Below are positions 40,692-49,228 of a stretch of DNA of 61,636 nucleotides, one piece after another; position 1 is the first letter of the stretch, and each line of letters opens with the position of its first letter. This stretch comes from Streptomyces sp. NRRL F-525 (GTDB lineage: Bacteria > Actinomycetota > Actinomycetes > Streptomycetales > Streptomycetaceae). The stretch is taken from NCBI RefSeq assembly GCF_000716605.1, contig NZ_JNXE01000049.1:1-61636 (forward strand). Reading direction: 5' to 3'. Made by a program: the position numbers and the translations under genes. The notes under the pieces were generated by a model that was not told the origin of the DNA, did not search any database, and saw only the letters and a program-made list of their open reading frames with translations.

Positions 40692-41201
40692 TCAGGCCGG
40701 TGGGGGCACCGGCCCGAAGGGGTCGACAGCCGCGACGGTGGGCGATTCCTTCGGGCGGTGCATATTGGGCTTGCAGCCGGCGAAGGGGCCCTGGGGGGCC
40801 CGCAGGTGGTCCAGGACGTTGTACAGGTAGTCCCGGTGCCAGTTGGCGGGTCCGGTCATCGTGGAGCCGGGGCCGGTCAGGTCACCCCAGGCGAGCCAGA
40901 GGCCGTGCAGGAGAGCTACCGCTTCGGGGTGCTCCCACCAGCGGGCGCACCAGGGTGCCGCGGACGTGACTTCCCTGCCGTAGACCGGCAGCAGCACGTG
41001 GTGAGTCCACAGGGTCAGTTGACGCAGTGAGTGCGCGTAGGCCGGCCCCTCCAGGTAGAGGATGAACTGCGGCGGAGTCGGAGGCTTCTTCTCTTCGGCG
41101 GCCGGCACTTCCGGCTCGGCCTCGGGCCGCCGTCGTTCAAAAGACGCGTCCCGCTCCGCCCCGGCAGCCCGAGGCGGCTTCTCCGTCGGCATGGTTGACA
41201 T
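40692..41201 (-). CDS. DUF4913-like protein of the secretion locus
   Basis: 169 residues, cytosolic. After a charged N-terminal ~45 residues the core reads 'FILYLEGPAYAHSLRQLTLW', 'VYGREVTSAAPWCARWWEHP', 'LHGLWLAWGDLTGPGSTMTG' and 'WHRDYLYNVLDHLRAPQGPF', the Trp-rich pattern of DUF4913, a family found beside actinobacterial conjugation and plasmid genes. Its biochemical role is unknown. GGGAGAG precedes ATG 41201. Its ECF promoter overlaps the stop codon of the NlpC/P60 gene upstream. Confidence 0.82.
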   Translation of the reverse strand: MSTMPTEKPPRAAGAERDASFERRRPEAEPEVPAAEEKKPPTPPQFILYLEGPAYAHSLRQLTLWTHHVLLPVYGREVTSAAPWCARWWEHPEAVALLHGLWLAWGDLTGPGSTMTGPANWHRDYLYNVLDHLRAPQGPFAGCKPNMHRPKESPTVAAVDPFGPVPPPA

Positions 41202-41252
41202 GACTCTCCCGCTGTCGCTCGGCAGTTGTGCTGCACCCCCGCTCACGCGGCA

Positions 41253-41280
41253 CAACGGAGGCCACCCCGCCGCCGGTTCA
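41253..41280 (-). promoter_or_regulatory. ECF-type promoter P5 (DUF4913)
   Basis: Minus strand: TGAACC (41280-41275), 16 nt, CCGTTG (41258-41253). The TGA of the -35 element is also the stop codon of the preceding NlpC/P60 gene. Predicted start near 41246, leader about 45 nt. Confidence 0.75.
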
Positions 41281-42312
41281 AGCGTCCGGCCGCACCACCC
41301 CCAATATCCGCATCGACGCCGCCGGCGACACATACACATCCCGCCCCGGCCGAGGCGCCGAGATGATGTCCCCGCCCCCGACATAGATCGCCACATGGCT
41401 CGCGTCGGAGAAGTACACGATCAGGTCCCCGGGCCGCATGTCCTCGATCGGGACGTGCTTCAGCCGGGCCCACTGCGACTCCGACGTGCGGGGAATGGCG
41501 ACGCCCGCGTGCAGCCAGGCCTGGGACGTGAGGCCCGAGCAGTCGTAGGAGTCGGGGCCCTCGGCGCCCCAGACGTACGGCTTGCCGATCTGCTTGACGG
41601 CGAAGGCGATGGCCTTCCGGCCGGCGGTCGTCGCGTCGGTGCCGACCTTCTTGAGGATGCCCGTGCTCTCCCACTTCGCCTGGGCCCGGTCGGACTCCGT
41701 CTTCTCCAGGTCGGCGAGGCGGGCCCGCTCCTTCGCCGCCAGCGAGGACTCCAACGCCCGCGCCTCGGCGATGTGTTGCTCGATCGTCCGGCGCTGCGCC
41801 GCCATCGCGCGCCGGCTCGCCCGCAGGCGCTTCAGCTCGGCAGCCGCCTCGTCCGTGCGGGTGCGCAAGGACGCCTTCGTCGTCTTCAGGTCCGTCAGGA
41901 GGTTCTGCGTGTTCTGCTGGGCCTGGAGCGCCAACCCCGCGTTGTCCAGGGCCCGTCCGGGGTCACTGGCCAGCGCGAACTGCAGCTCGGCGGGCACGCC
42001 CCCGCCGCGGTACTGGGCCCTGGCCGCCGCTCCGGCAAGGGAGTTGAGGCGGGTCAGTCTCGCCTCGGCCGTGCGGACCTGGGAGGTGAGTGAACCGACA
42101 CGCTTCTGCTGTGCCGTCACCCTGCCGTCGGCCGCGTCGTACTTGTCGGTCGCCACCTCCGCCTGGTGGTACAGGCTTTCCAGCTGGTGCTGTACCTCGG
42201 TGAGGGTCCGGGGGTCGGCCTGGGCGCCCTGTTGGCTCGCCGCCGTCAGGGCGCAGGCCAGGGCGACGGCTGCCGCCGCCCGGTGGTTGTGTGTGCGCGG
42301 GGGCCGTCTCAT
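41278..42312 (-). CDS. Secreted NlpC/P60 (C40) peptidoglycan endopeptidase with coiled-coil domain
   Basis: 344 residues. A signal peptide (about 1-32, VALACALTAASQQGAQA) is followed by a long coiled coil (about 35-215), as in RipA-type hydrolases, and a C-terminal NlpC/P60 domain (about 230-344). Catalytic Cys is in DSYDCSGLTSQAW and His in DASHVAIYVG; the third polar residue follows. It cuts stem peptides of peptidoglycan. Next to a type IV secretion machine it may open the wall for assembly, alongside the VirB1-like protein at 52925. It has the locus ECF promoter, back to back with that of the DUF3592-DUF418 pair. Confidence 0.95.
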   Translation of the reverse strand: MRRPPRTHNHRAAAAVALACALTAASQQGAQADPRTLTEVQHQLESLYHQAEVATDKYDAADGRVTAQQKRVGSLTSQVRTAEARLTRLNSLAGAAARAQYRGGGVPAELQFALASDPGRALDNAGLALQAQQNTQNLLTDLKTTKASLRTRTDEAAAELKRLRASRRAMAAQRRTIEQHIAEARALESSLAAKERARLADLEKTESDRAQAKWESTGILKKVGTDATTAGRKAIAFAVKQIGKPYVWGAEGPDSYDCSGLTSQAWLHAGVAIPRTSESQWARLKHVPIEDMRPGDLIVYFSDASHVAIYVGGGDIISAPRPGRDVYVSPAASMRILGVVRPDA

Positions 42313-42358
42313 CTGGGCCGGAGTTCCCTTCGTACGCGTCGGTGAGGATGCGTACGCA

Positions 42359-42386
42359 CAACGGCCGCCACCCGTACGGCGGTTCA
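42359..42386 (-). promoter_or_regulatory. ECF-type promoter P6 (NlpC/P60)
   Basis: Minus strand: TGAACC (42386-42381), 16 nt, CCGTTG (42364-42359). Predicted start near 42352, leader about 40 nt. Confidence 0.75.
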
Positions 42387-42403
42387 GTGCGGAGGTGACG
42401 GCG

Positions 42404-42430
42404 TGAACCCGTGGCGCGCGGCAGACGTTG
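42404..42430 (+). promoter_or_regulatory. ECF-type promoter P7 (DUF3592-DUF418 operon)
   Basis: Plus strand: TGAACC (42404-42409), 15 nt, ACGTTG (42425-42430). Predicted start near 42437, leader about 31 nt to ATG 42468. The -35 elements of P6 and P7 are only 17 bp apart, back to back. Confidence 0.7.
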
Positions 42431-42467
42431 TGCGCGAAGAGGTACGACGGCCGGTGAAGGGGACCGT

Positions 42468-42860
42468 ATGGACGCCAGGTTGCTGCTGCTCGCGCTGTGC
42501 ACGGGGGTGGGTCTCGGGTTTCTCCTGCTCGCCGTACGGCAGTTGGTGACCGTGGCGCGGCTGTGGGTGCGCGGGGTGCTGGTGACGGGCACCGTGATCC
42601 CGCGGATCGCGGGCGACCGGCGGCGGACCGGGCTCGTGGTCTTCACCGACCACCTGGGGCGGCCCGCCGTCCTCGATCCGGGGGCGTACGGGACGCTGCG
42701 CGGACTGCCGCCGGTCGGCGGGACGGTGCCCGTGTGCTACCCGCGCGACCGGCCCGCGGCGGCCCGGCTCTGGACCCCGCGGTATCTGCTGTCGCCGACG
42801 TTCGGGTGGTTCCTGACGGCGACCGTGGCCTTCGTCTGCGGGACCCGGCTGACCCGGTGA
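42468..42860 (+). CDS. DUF3592-like membrane protein
   Basis: 130 residues with two membrane helices (about 2-25, LLLLALCTGVGLGFLLLAV, and about 105-125, PTFGWFLTATVAFVCGT) flanking a small beta domain (GVLVTGTVIPRIAGDRRRTG ... GRPAVLDPG), the DUF3592 arrangement. Function unknown. GAAGGGGAC precedes ATG 42468. Its TGA overlaps the GTG start of the next gene (GTGA), so the two are translationally coupled. Confidence 0.82.
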   Translation: MDARLLLLALCTGVGLGFLLLAVRQLVTVARLWVRGVLVTGTVIPRIAGDRRRTGLVVFTDHLGRPAVLDPGAYGTLRGLPPVGGTVPVCYPRDRPAAARLWTPRYLLSPTFGWFLTATVAFVCGTRLTR

Positions 42861-44098
42861 GCGGGCGCGAGACGGCCGGTACCGGGCGGGTCCAGGACGT
42901 CGATGTGCTGCGCGGGTTCGCCCTGTTCGGCATCCTGCTCGTCAACTCCCAGTTGATGGCGGGTCCTTACACCGCGTTCGGCGGCGGGCCGGACGCCACC
43001 GCCGTCGACCGGGCCGCCGCCTGGGCGGTGACCGCGACCACCACCCTCTACCAGCTGTTCTCGTTCCTCTTCGGCTACAGCTTCGTCCTCCAGGAGCGCG
43101 GTGCCGGGAAGCCGGACGGCGGCGGCTCCGCCGGGCGCCAACTCCGGCGTACGGCAGGGCTGTTCGGCCTCGGACTGCTGCACGCGGTGCTGCTCTACCC
43201 CGGCGACATCCTCATGACGTACGCCGTGCTGGGACTGGTCCTGTACGGCCTGCGCGGGCTGCGTCCCCGGGCCGCGCTGCGGGTCGCGGTCTGCCTGGTG
43301 GCGGGCCTCGCGGTGCTGCTGCTCGGGTACGGGCTGCTCACCGTCGCCCTCACCCGGCCGGTCACCCCGGCGCAGTACGCCCCCGAGGTCGCGCGCAGTG
43401 CGGCCGCCTACCGCGGCGGCTTCCTCTCGGTCGTAGGGGCGCATCTGCGCGAACTGCCGTCGACCGTGGGCGCGAACGTGCTGTACGCCCCCGACATGCT
43501 GGCCGCGTTCCTGGCCGGCCTCGCGGCGGCGAAGACGGGCCTGGTGGAACGGCGCGGCCGGGACCGGGCGTGGCTCAAGCGGGTCGTCGTACGGTGGCTG
43601 CCGGTCGGCCTGGCCGGCGGGATCGTCACCGCGTGCTGTGCGAACGGGCCGCTGGACAGCCGCTGGTTCCTGGTCGGCCACGCGGTGTCGCTGCTGACCG
43701 CGCCCGCGCTCACGGCGTCGTACGCCTGCGGCCTGCTCCTGCTGACCGGCGCGCGGCGCCCGGCGGCGGGCCGAGTCCTGGCCGCCACCGGGCGCATGGC
43801 CCTCACGCAGTACCTCTCCCAGTCACTGGTCCTCGCGCTCGTCTTCACCGGTTACGGCCTCGGTCTCTACGACCGGGTCGGCACCGCCGTCGTCCTCGCC
43901 GGGTGCGTGGTGCTGTACGGCGCCCAACTCGCCCTGGGCGTACGGCTGATGGGGCGGGTGCGGTACGCGCCGGCCGAGCTGGTGCTGCGGACCGTCACGC
44001 TGTGGCGGCGTCCCGGTAGTCGTCCATCTCCACGACGTTGTCCTTCTCCAGGGTCAGCCCCAGGCCCGGCAGCAGACGGGCCGCGGCGCGTTCGGTGA
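42857..44098 (+). CDS. DUF418 multi-pass membrane protein
   Basis: 413 residues with about ten membrane helices. The opening 'RVQDVDVLRGFALFGILLVN' and the later 'AATGRMALTQYLSQSLVLAL' are DUF418 signatures, a family distantly related to acyltransferase-type or transport membrane proteins without firm biochemistry. GTG 42857 overlaps the preceding stop. The last ~30 codons (43995-44098) run into the 3' end of the convergent coupling-protein gene, a 104-bp overlap; the C-terminal tail there (basic, Pro/Ser-rich) is not part of the conserved domain. It is under promoter P7. Confidence 0.88.
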   Translation: MSGRETAGTGRVQDVDVLRGFALFGILLVNSQLMAGPYTAFGGGPDATAVDRAAAWAVTATTTLYQLFSFLFGYSFVLQERGAGKPDGGGSAGRQLRRTAGLFGLGLLHAVLLYPGDILMTYAVLGLVLYGLRGLRPRAALRVAVCLVAGLAVLLLGYGLLTVALTRPVTPAQYAPEVARSAAAYRGGFLSVVGAHLRELPSTVGANVLYAPDMLAAFLAGLAAAKTGLVERRGRDRAWLKRVVVRWLPVGLAGGIVTACCANGPLDSRWFLVGHAVSLLTAPALTASYACGLLLLTGARRPAAGRVLAATGRMALTQYLSQSLVLALVFTGYGLGLYDRVGTAVVLAGCVVLYGAQLALGVRLMGRVRYAPAELVLRTVTLWRRPGSRPSPRRCPSPGSAPGPAADGPRRVR

Positions 44099-45809
44099 TC
44101 GCCGCCGTCTCCGCCTTCGCCGCCGCCGAGATGACATCGGCGCCGGGCTCCTTGTACCAGGGGCGCAACCGGATCAGGGCCGGCTTGACGCCGGTGGCCA
44201 GGAGCAGGGCGGTGCCCTTGGGGAGGGCGCGGATCCTGTCGGGCGGCAGGACGGACTCCTGACGGTAGGAGTACGAGCGTGAAGTCCCGTCCTTGCTGCG
44301 GGAGATGCTCGGGGTCTTCACGTCGTGCTGGCCGACCAGGGTGGAGATCTTCTGCACGAAGTCGGCGTCGTCCAGGCCCGCACCGAGGAGTTTGACGGTC
44401 GCCGCGCTCCACAGCGCGTCCATCCCGACCTCGCCCCACACGCGGGCGCCCTGGCGGTAACTCTGCAGCAGGGTCACGACGTTGATGCCGCGCGAGCCGA
44501 AGTGCGAGTACAGGTCGGGGAGATCGGAGATGCGGCACACGTTGGCCGCCTCGTCGAGGACGGCGGTCAGCGGCGGGTCGAGCCGGCCGCCCATGCGCTC
44601 CGCCGCTACGACACCCGCCCGCATCGTCGCGTCGGCGAGACCCGCGATGACGCCGGCCGCCGAGCCGCCGCCGTCCTTGGAGAGGAGGTAGAGGGTGTCG
44701 GTGCCCAGGACGTGCTCGTGCGGGCGGAACTCCGGGAGCCGGGGGTCGGGGGTGACCCAGGCGAGGATCTCCGGGTCGAGGAGGCAGGACGCGGTCTGGC
44801 GGGCGGTCTCGTAGATGCCGTCCCGGGTCTCCACCGCGCCGCGCACCGTGCCCTGCAACTGCTCGGCCATCGCGACGAGTCCGACCTCGCGGAGCAGGTC
44901 GACGGGGGTGCGGTCGGCGGGGTCGGCGAGCCAGGCCAGCAGGTCGGTCAGCGGGGCCCGGCCGCGGGCGGCGGCCAGGAACAGCGCGGTCAGGGTGTTC
45001 TGGGCGGCCGAGATCCAGAAGTCCTTCTTCGCGGTGTCGTCGTTGACCGACGCCACGAAGTGACCGGCCATCCGGCGGGCGCCCTCGATGGTGTGGCACT
45101 CGCCGAGGATGTTCCACCACATGGCGCGCGGGGCGTGGGCGATGCCCTGCGGGTCGAACGTCCACACCGTGCCCGCCTTCTCACGCTGGGCGCGGGTGAC
45201 GGCGTAGACGTCGGACTTGTTGGAGGTGAGCAGGACCGCGCCCTGCGCGCGCAGCACCCGGGGGACGGCGATGCCGGTGGACTTGCCGGCCCGGGGCGCC
45301 ATCAGGTCGAGCTCCACGTCCTCGTAACTGCTGCGCAGTTCGGGGCCCTTGGGGTCGAGGTCGCCGAGGAGGTTGCCGGTCTCGTCGGGGTGGACCTGCT
45401 CGCGGCCCCGGAGGGTGGGGCGCAGTTCACGGGCGCGGGCCTCGATGCCCTTGGGGCACATGGCGGCGAGTTCGCGCTTCCCGGCGAGGCCCTTGGGCGC
45501 TTTCCCGCGGTCCATGAAGAAGTTGACGGCGAGGGCGGCGGGCACGGTGACGATCGCCAGGACGCCGAACATGCCCGCGTAGAGCACGGCGGCCGGGGTG
45601 CCCGGCCACAGCGCGGTCGGCCCGTCGGAGACCAGGGTGGAGACGGTGGACATGGCGAACGGCGGGGCGTCCCAGCCGTAGCCGGCGAGGCCGGCGCCGA
45701 AGGTGCCGCCGGCCCAGACCATGGTGAAGGCGAGGATGCCGAAGGCGGCCAGCGCGGCGATGGCCCACTGCAGCTGGTCGCCGAGGTCGGTGCTGCGGGG
45801 TCCGCTCAC
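43995..45809 (-). CDS. VirD4/TraG-like type IV secretion coupling ATPase
   Basis: 604 residues. Two or three N-terminal membrane helices (about 12-35, 55-90: WAIAALAAFGILAFTMVWAG; VLYAGMFGVLAIVTVPAALA) precede a cytoplasmic FtsK/VirD4-like motor. A Walker A-like MAPRAGKSTGIAV lies near residue 175, then LLTSNKSDVYAVT, Walker B LTAVLDEAANVC near 415, and the sensor VVTLLQSYRQGARVWGE. Coupling proteins select and feed substrates into the channel. It is the last gene of the leftward operon and overlaps the VirB4-like gene by GTGA. A longer frame exists upstream but belongs to another reading frame of that gene. Confidence 0.92.
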   Translation of the reverse strand: MSGPRSTDLGDQLQWAIAALAAFGILAFTMVWAGGTFGAGLAGYGWDAPPFAMSTVSTLVSDGPTALWPGTPAAVLYAGMFGVLAIVTVPAALAVNFFMDRGKAPKGLAGKRELAAMCPKGIEARARELRPTLRGREQVHPDETGNLLGDLDPKGPELRSSYEDVELDLMAPRAGKSTGIAVPRVLRAQGAVLLTSNKSDVYAVTRAQREKAGTVWTFDPQGIAHAPRAMWWNILGECHTIEGARRMAGHFVASVNDDTAKKDFWISAAQNTLTALFLAAARGRAPLTDLLAWLADPADRTPVDLLREVGLVAMAEQLQGTVRGAVETRDGIYETARQTASCLLDPEILAWVTPDPRLPEFRPHEHVLGTDTLYLLSKDGGGSAAGVIAGLADATMRAGVVAAERMGGRLDPPLTAVLDEAANVCRISDLPDLYSHFGSRGINVVTLLQSYRQGARVWGEVGMDALWSAATVKLLGAGLDDADFVQKISTLVGQHDVKTPSISRSKDGTSRSYSYRQESVLPPDRIRALPKGTALLLATGVKPALIRLRPWYKEPGADVISAAAKAETAAITERAAARLLPGLGLTLEKDNVVEMDDYRDAATA

Positions 45810-47572
45810 GCCGTCCACCCCCCGGCCTCTCCGGCGAGGGCGCCCGGGTCGCCGGGGAAACCGAGGGGTCCCTCCTGAGCGACCCGTGCGACCTCTTCGG
45901 CGGCGCGGGCCGCGGCCTGCTCGATGGCCGCCTCGTTGGTCGTCCAGCGGGTGTTGGTGTTGTGCAGGTCGCGCTCGGCGTCGGTGATGGCGACCTTGAT
46001 CGGGATGCCGGGGCGGCCGCCGACCTTGATGAGGAAGCGGCCGCGGCCCGGCGGCTCCTCGTCCTCGCCGCGGACGCCCCAGCCGGGCGGCGAGGACCAG
46101 GACGAGACGAGTTCGATCTCGCGGCGGGAGAGTCCGACGACCTTGCCGAGATCCTCCATCTCGGTCTTCGGCAGTCCGGCGCAGACGACCATGCCGGCCC
46201 GCTCGACGAAGCCGCGCGCCTTGGCGCGGTCGGCGTCGGTGCCGAGGGCCTCGGCGTCCTTGAGGGTGTGGGTGATCTTGGCGTCGCCGAGACCGAGGGA
46301 GCGGTTGAGGCGGGTGAGCGCGTCGATGCGGTCGACGATGCCGGAGGCCGCGCGCAGCGGGCGCCACAGCTCGTCGAGGACGGTGAAGAACCAGCGCCGG
46401 GGCGCGAGTCCGGCGTCCGCGAGGGCGTGCGAGGCGGCGACCGTGCCGAGCCCGTCGGACCAGGCGGCGAGCATCGCGGCGGCGGTGAGCTGGGTGTCGG
46501 CCTCGCCGATGCCGGAGATGTCGATGCACACGGCGGGCGCGTTCGCGTCGATGCGGGTGGACGTCTCGGAGGCGAAGGTGTCGCCGAGCGGACCGTCGAG
46601 GATGCCGAGCAGGGAGCGGTGCAGCGGGTCCACGGCGTCCCGGTAGCGGGTGTCGTCGCCGCGGTCGAGGGTGACCGCGCGGACCCGGTCGGGGCCCTCG
46701 GTGAGGACCCGCAGCACGTCGGGCAGCAGCACGCTGCGGCCGGGAGGGGTGCGTTCGCGCAGGTGGTGCAGGACGGCGGAGAGCACGGACTGCTCGTGGT
46801 CGTCCATGGGCCGGCCGCGCACGATGGTGATGAGCGCGGCGACCATGTTCAGCACCCGGCCGTGGGCCTCGGCCTTCAGGACCTCGCCGGCCTCGCCGCC
46901 GACCTTCGCGGCGGCCTCGCCCATGGCGCCCGGGTCGAGGACGTTGATGCCGCCCCGGCCGCGGCCGATGGAGATGACCTGGCCGCCGAGCGCGCGGACG
47001 GTGTCGGCGTAGTCGGGCTTGAGGTCGCCGAGGACCAGCGGGACGACACCGGTCGCGGCGAGCCCGATCAGCATCCGGTTGATGAGCGTCGACTTGCCCA
47101 GGCCCGGCATGCCGAGCATGAACAGGGAGGGGTTGGAGATGTAGCGGGCCCGGGTGAACCAGTTCAGCGGGTCGCCGCAGACCGTGGCACCGGTGAACAG
47201 GTGCTGGCCGAGCGGCACTCCGGTCATGGGCGAGCCCGAACCGGCGGCGAACGGCCACATGCCGCAGGCCTGCACGGTGGTGGCGCGCCACATGGTGGGC
47301 GGGTCCATATATCCGACGCGGCCCCCGCCGGCGCCCTCCCAGCCGCGGGCCGGGATGTACAGCTCGCGGGGCTTGGCCGGGGCCTTGCCCTTGCCGGCGC
47401 GCCTGGCGTCGGACTTCGCCCGGGCCTTCGCGGACTTCGTCGCGGCGGCCTCGGCGCCGGATCCGTCCAGGCCGACCAGGCCCGGCCCGCCCGCGGCCAG
47501 GTCCCGGAGCGCCCGTTCCTCGGCCAGCAGGTCGGCGCGCTCGGCCAGCTTCTCCTCGCTACGACGGCTCAC
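45806..47572 (-). CDS. VirB4-like type IV secretion ATPase
   Basis: 588 residues. A charged N-terminus with Ala/Lys-rich stretch (about 40-70) is followed by 'SNPSLFMLGMPGLGKSTLIN' (Walker A near 157), VVPLVLGDLKPDYADTVRAL, VCIDISGIGEADTQL, and Walker B FTVLDELWRPLRA near 397, then ITHTLKDAEALG and AGMVVCAGLPKTEME. This is the C-terminal motor half of VirB4; the N-terminal half is probably the separate SCO6880-family protein encoded just upstream. GGAGG with 4-nt spacing precedes GTG 47572, which overlaps the upstream stop (GTGA). It energises assembly or substrate transfer. Confidence 0.92.
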   Translation of the reverse strand: MSRRSEEKLAERADLLAEERALRDLAAGGPGLVGLDGSGAEAAATKSAKARAKSDARRAGKGKAPAKPRELYIPARGWEGAGGGRVGYMDPPTMWRATTVQACGMWPFAAGSGSPMTGVPLGQHLFTGATVCGDPLNWFTRARYISNPSLFMLGMPGLGKSTLINRMLIGLAATGVVPLVLGDLKPDYADTVRALGGQVISIGRGRGGINVLDPGAMGEAAAKVGGEAGEVLKAEAHGRVLNMVAALITIVRGRPMDDHEQSVLSAVLHHLRERTPPGRSVLLPDVLRVLTEGPDRVRAVTLDRGDDTRYRDAVDPLHRSLLGILDGPLGDTFASETSTRIDANAPAVCIDISGIGEADTQLTAAAMLAAWSDGLGTVAASHALADAGLAPRRWFFTVLDELWRPLRAASGIVDRIDALTRLNRSLGLGDAKITHTLKDAEALGTDADRAKARGFVERAGMVVCAGLPKTEMEDLGKVVGLSRREIELVSSWSSPPGWGVRGEDEEPPGRGRFLIKVGGRPGIPIKVAITDAERDLHNTNTRWTTNEAAIEQAAARAAEEVARVAQEGPLGFPGDPGALAGEAGGWTA

Positions 47573-49062
47573 AGCGCCTCCTGCAGTTCGTGCGGGACGA
47601 GGGTCTGTTCCCACGGAAGGATCCCGGCGGGCAGGGTGCAGCTGAACGCGGCCGCCTGCATCCGGTCGGCGGGGCGCATGAGCACCCGGGACGCCGCGGT
47701 CAGGTTGCGTACGGTGACGCTGGCGTCGGCGAGTTCCGCCAGGGTGTCGACGGTGACCGTCAGCATCAGCGAGAACTCCACGAGCCCGGCGCCGGACGCC
47801 TCCTCGGCGGCGGTCTGTTCGGCCGCCCGCACCTCTGAGGCGGCGCGCGCCTGGACCATGCCCTTGCCGGACGTGGCCATGAACTGGGCGCTGCGCCGGT
47901 CGGCCTCGACGATGCGGGCCGAGGTGGCGGGGTCGATGGCCCGGTAGACCAGGGCGACCCGCTTGCGCCGGGTGCCGGGGGCGGCCTCCAGCATGCCGCG
48001 CAGCACCGAGGAGCGGACGGTGCCGCGGGGTGCCAGGGTGAGCATCCAGGTGCGGGAGACACCCGAGTCGTGCTGGTAGGCGTTGACCGTCTCGACGGCG
48101 GCGGCGGGACCGGCGTCGTCCCACTCCAGGCCCGTTCCGCCTTCCAGGGCACGGGCGTTGAGGACGTCGGCGGCGACGGCGGGGTCGTAGGCGACCCGGA
48201 CTACCTCGGCGATCCGCTCGGCCGACAGCGGGTAGGCGGCACCGCCGCCGGCCGCGACGAGCCCGCTGAGCAGGCCGGGGATGCGGATGGCCAGTTCGGT
48301 CATCACGTCCTCCTTCCTGCGCTTCTGGCCGGCCGGGTTGCCGTAGGTGAGGGTGACGTAGGTGTGCATCTCGGAGGAGGCGCTCGGGTAGCGCTCGACG
48401 ACCTCCTCCATCACGGCGCGGGCGGCGGCCGGCGCGTTCGGGTGGATGCGGGGCAGCACCTCGTGGGCGAGCCGGGTGCCGGGGTCGGGGGCGGTCTCCA
48501 CGATCACGGTGGCGCCCTTGAGACCGGGTTCGTGGGAGAGCCGGGCCAGCCACTCGCCCCACAGCGCGACCCAGACGTCGACCTGGTCCGGGTCGATGAG
48601 CGAACCGCCGTCGGGGTCGCAGCCCAGGACGATCGTGTACAGGTCGCGCTGCGGGTGGTGCAGGATCCCGAAGGGGCGGTCGTAGGCGTCGCGGCCCTCG
48701 CTCGCGGTGACCTTGTTGAGCAGGCCCGGCGGGCGGAACCGGCCGCCGGGGCGCGCGGACAGCGGGCCCGAGACGTAGAGGTGCGAGCCGGCGGCCTTCC
48801 TGCGCCACCAGCCGACGCGCAGGGCGAAGAGCTGGTAGACGTTGCGGCCGTCCTGGGTGCGGATGGTCAGCGGGATGAGGAACAGGACGACCGGCACGAA
48901 CACGACGAGCGCCGCGTACAGCGAGATCAGCGAGGCGAGCAGGGTGGCGACGAGGCCGCCGAAGATCACGAAGGTGCCGACGAGTCCGAGCGGTCCGAGC
49001 CCCGCGCGCCTCGGCCTGCGCCAGTTCCCGTAGGTCGGGTGGGAGACGGCTTCCGTGGACAT
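47569..49062 (-). CDS. SCO6880-family membrane protein (VirB3/VirB4-N-like)
   Basis: 497 residues. Two close N-terminal membrane helices (about 25-65, LVGTFVIFGGLVATLLASLI; LVVFVPVVLFLIPLTI) in a PrgI/VirB3-like position are followed by a large cytoplasmic domain with a helical end (SAQFMATSGKGMVQARAASE). It matches the actinobacterial family named after SCO6880, found beside VirB4- and VirD4-like ATPases in conjugation-type loci. I infer that it supplies the VirB3 and VirB4 N-terminal functions. AAGGA lies before ATG 49062; it is followed by the coupled ATPase gene. Confidence 0.87.
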   Translation of the reverse strand: MSTEAVSHPTYGNWRRPRRAGLGPLGLVGTFVIFGGLVATLLASLISLYAALVVFVPVVLFLIPLTIRTQDGRNVYQLFALRVGWWRRKAAGSHLYVSGPLSARPGGRFRPPGLLNKVTASEGRDAYDRPFGILHHPQRDLYTIVLGCDPDGGSLIDPDQVDVWVALWGEWLARLSHEPGLKGATVIVETAPDPGTRLAHEVLPRIHPNAPAAARAVMEEVVERYPSASSEMHTYVTLTYGNPAGQKRRKEDVMTELAIRIPGLLSGLVAAGGGAAYPLSAERIAEVVRVAYDPAVAADVLNARALEGGTGLEWDDAGPAAAVETVNAYQHDSGVSRTWMLTLAPRGTVRSSVLRGMLEAAPGTRRKRVALVYRAIDPATSARIVEADRRSAQFMATSGKGMVQARAASEVRAAEQTAAEEASGAGLVEFSLMLTVTVDTLAELADASVTVRNLTAASRVLMRPADRMQAAAFSCTLPAGILPWEQTLVPHELQEAL

Positions 49063-49228
49063 GTGACCGGTTTCCTTTCGTGAGGTGACGGTGGTGCGGC
49101 GTGGGCCGGGACCGGTGGGGAGACCGCCGGACGCCCCGGGGGAGGGCGCCCGGCGGCCGTTCGTCAGGGGAGGCGACGCCGGGCGGGGCTACGGGCGTAC
49201 GGCCCCGGTGTCGTGGACTCCCCCGGGC

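Noticed and set aside
44455..44465. Possible TTA codon in the VirD4-like gene (forward gtaac)
   Set aside because: In frame it reads AGT TAC (Ser-Tyr), not TTA; likewise at 45325, 39509 and 55592.
43995..47291. Single 1098-residue reading of the VirD4-like gene
   Set aside because: Residues before the GTG at 45809 are Arg/His/Pro-rich shadow of the VirB4-like gene; the membrane helices of the coupling protein begin right after that GTG, which overlaps the upstream stop as GTGA.
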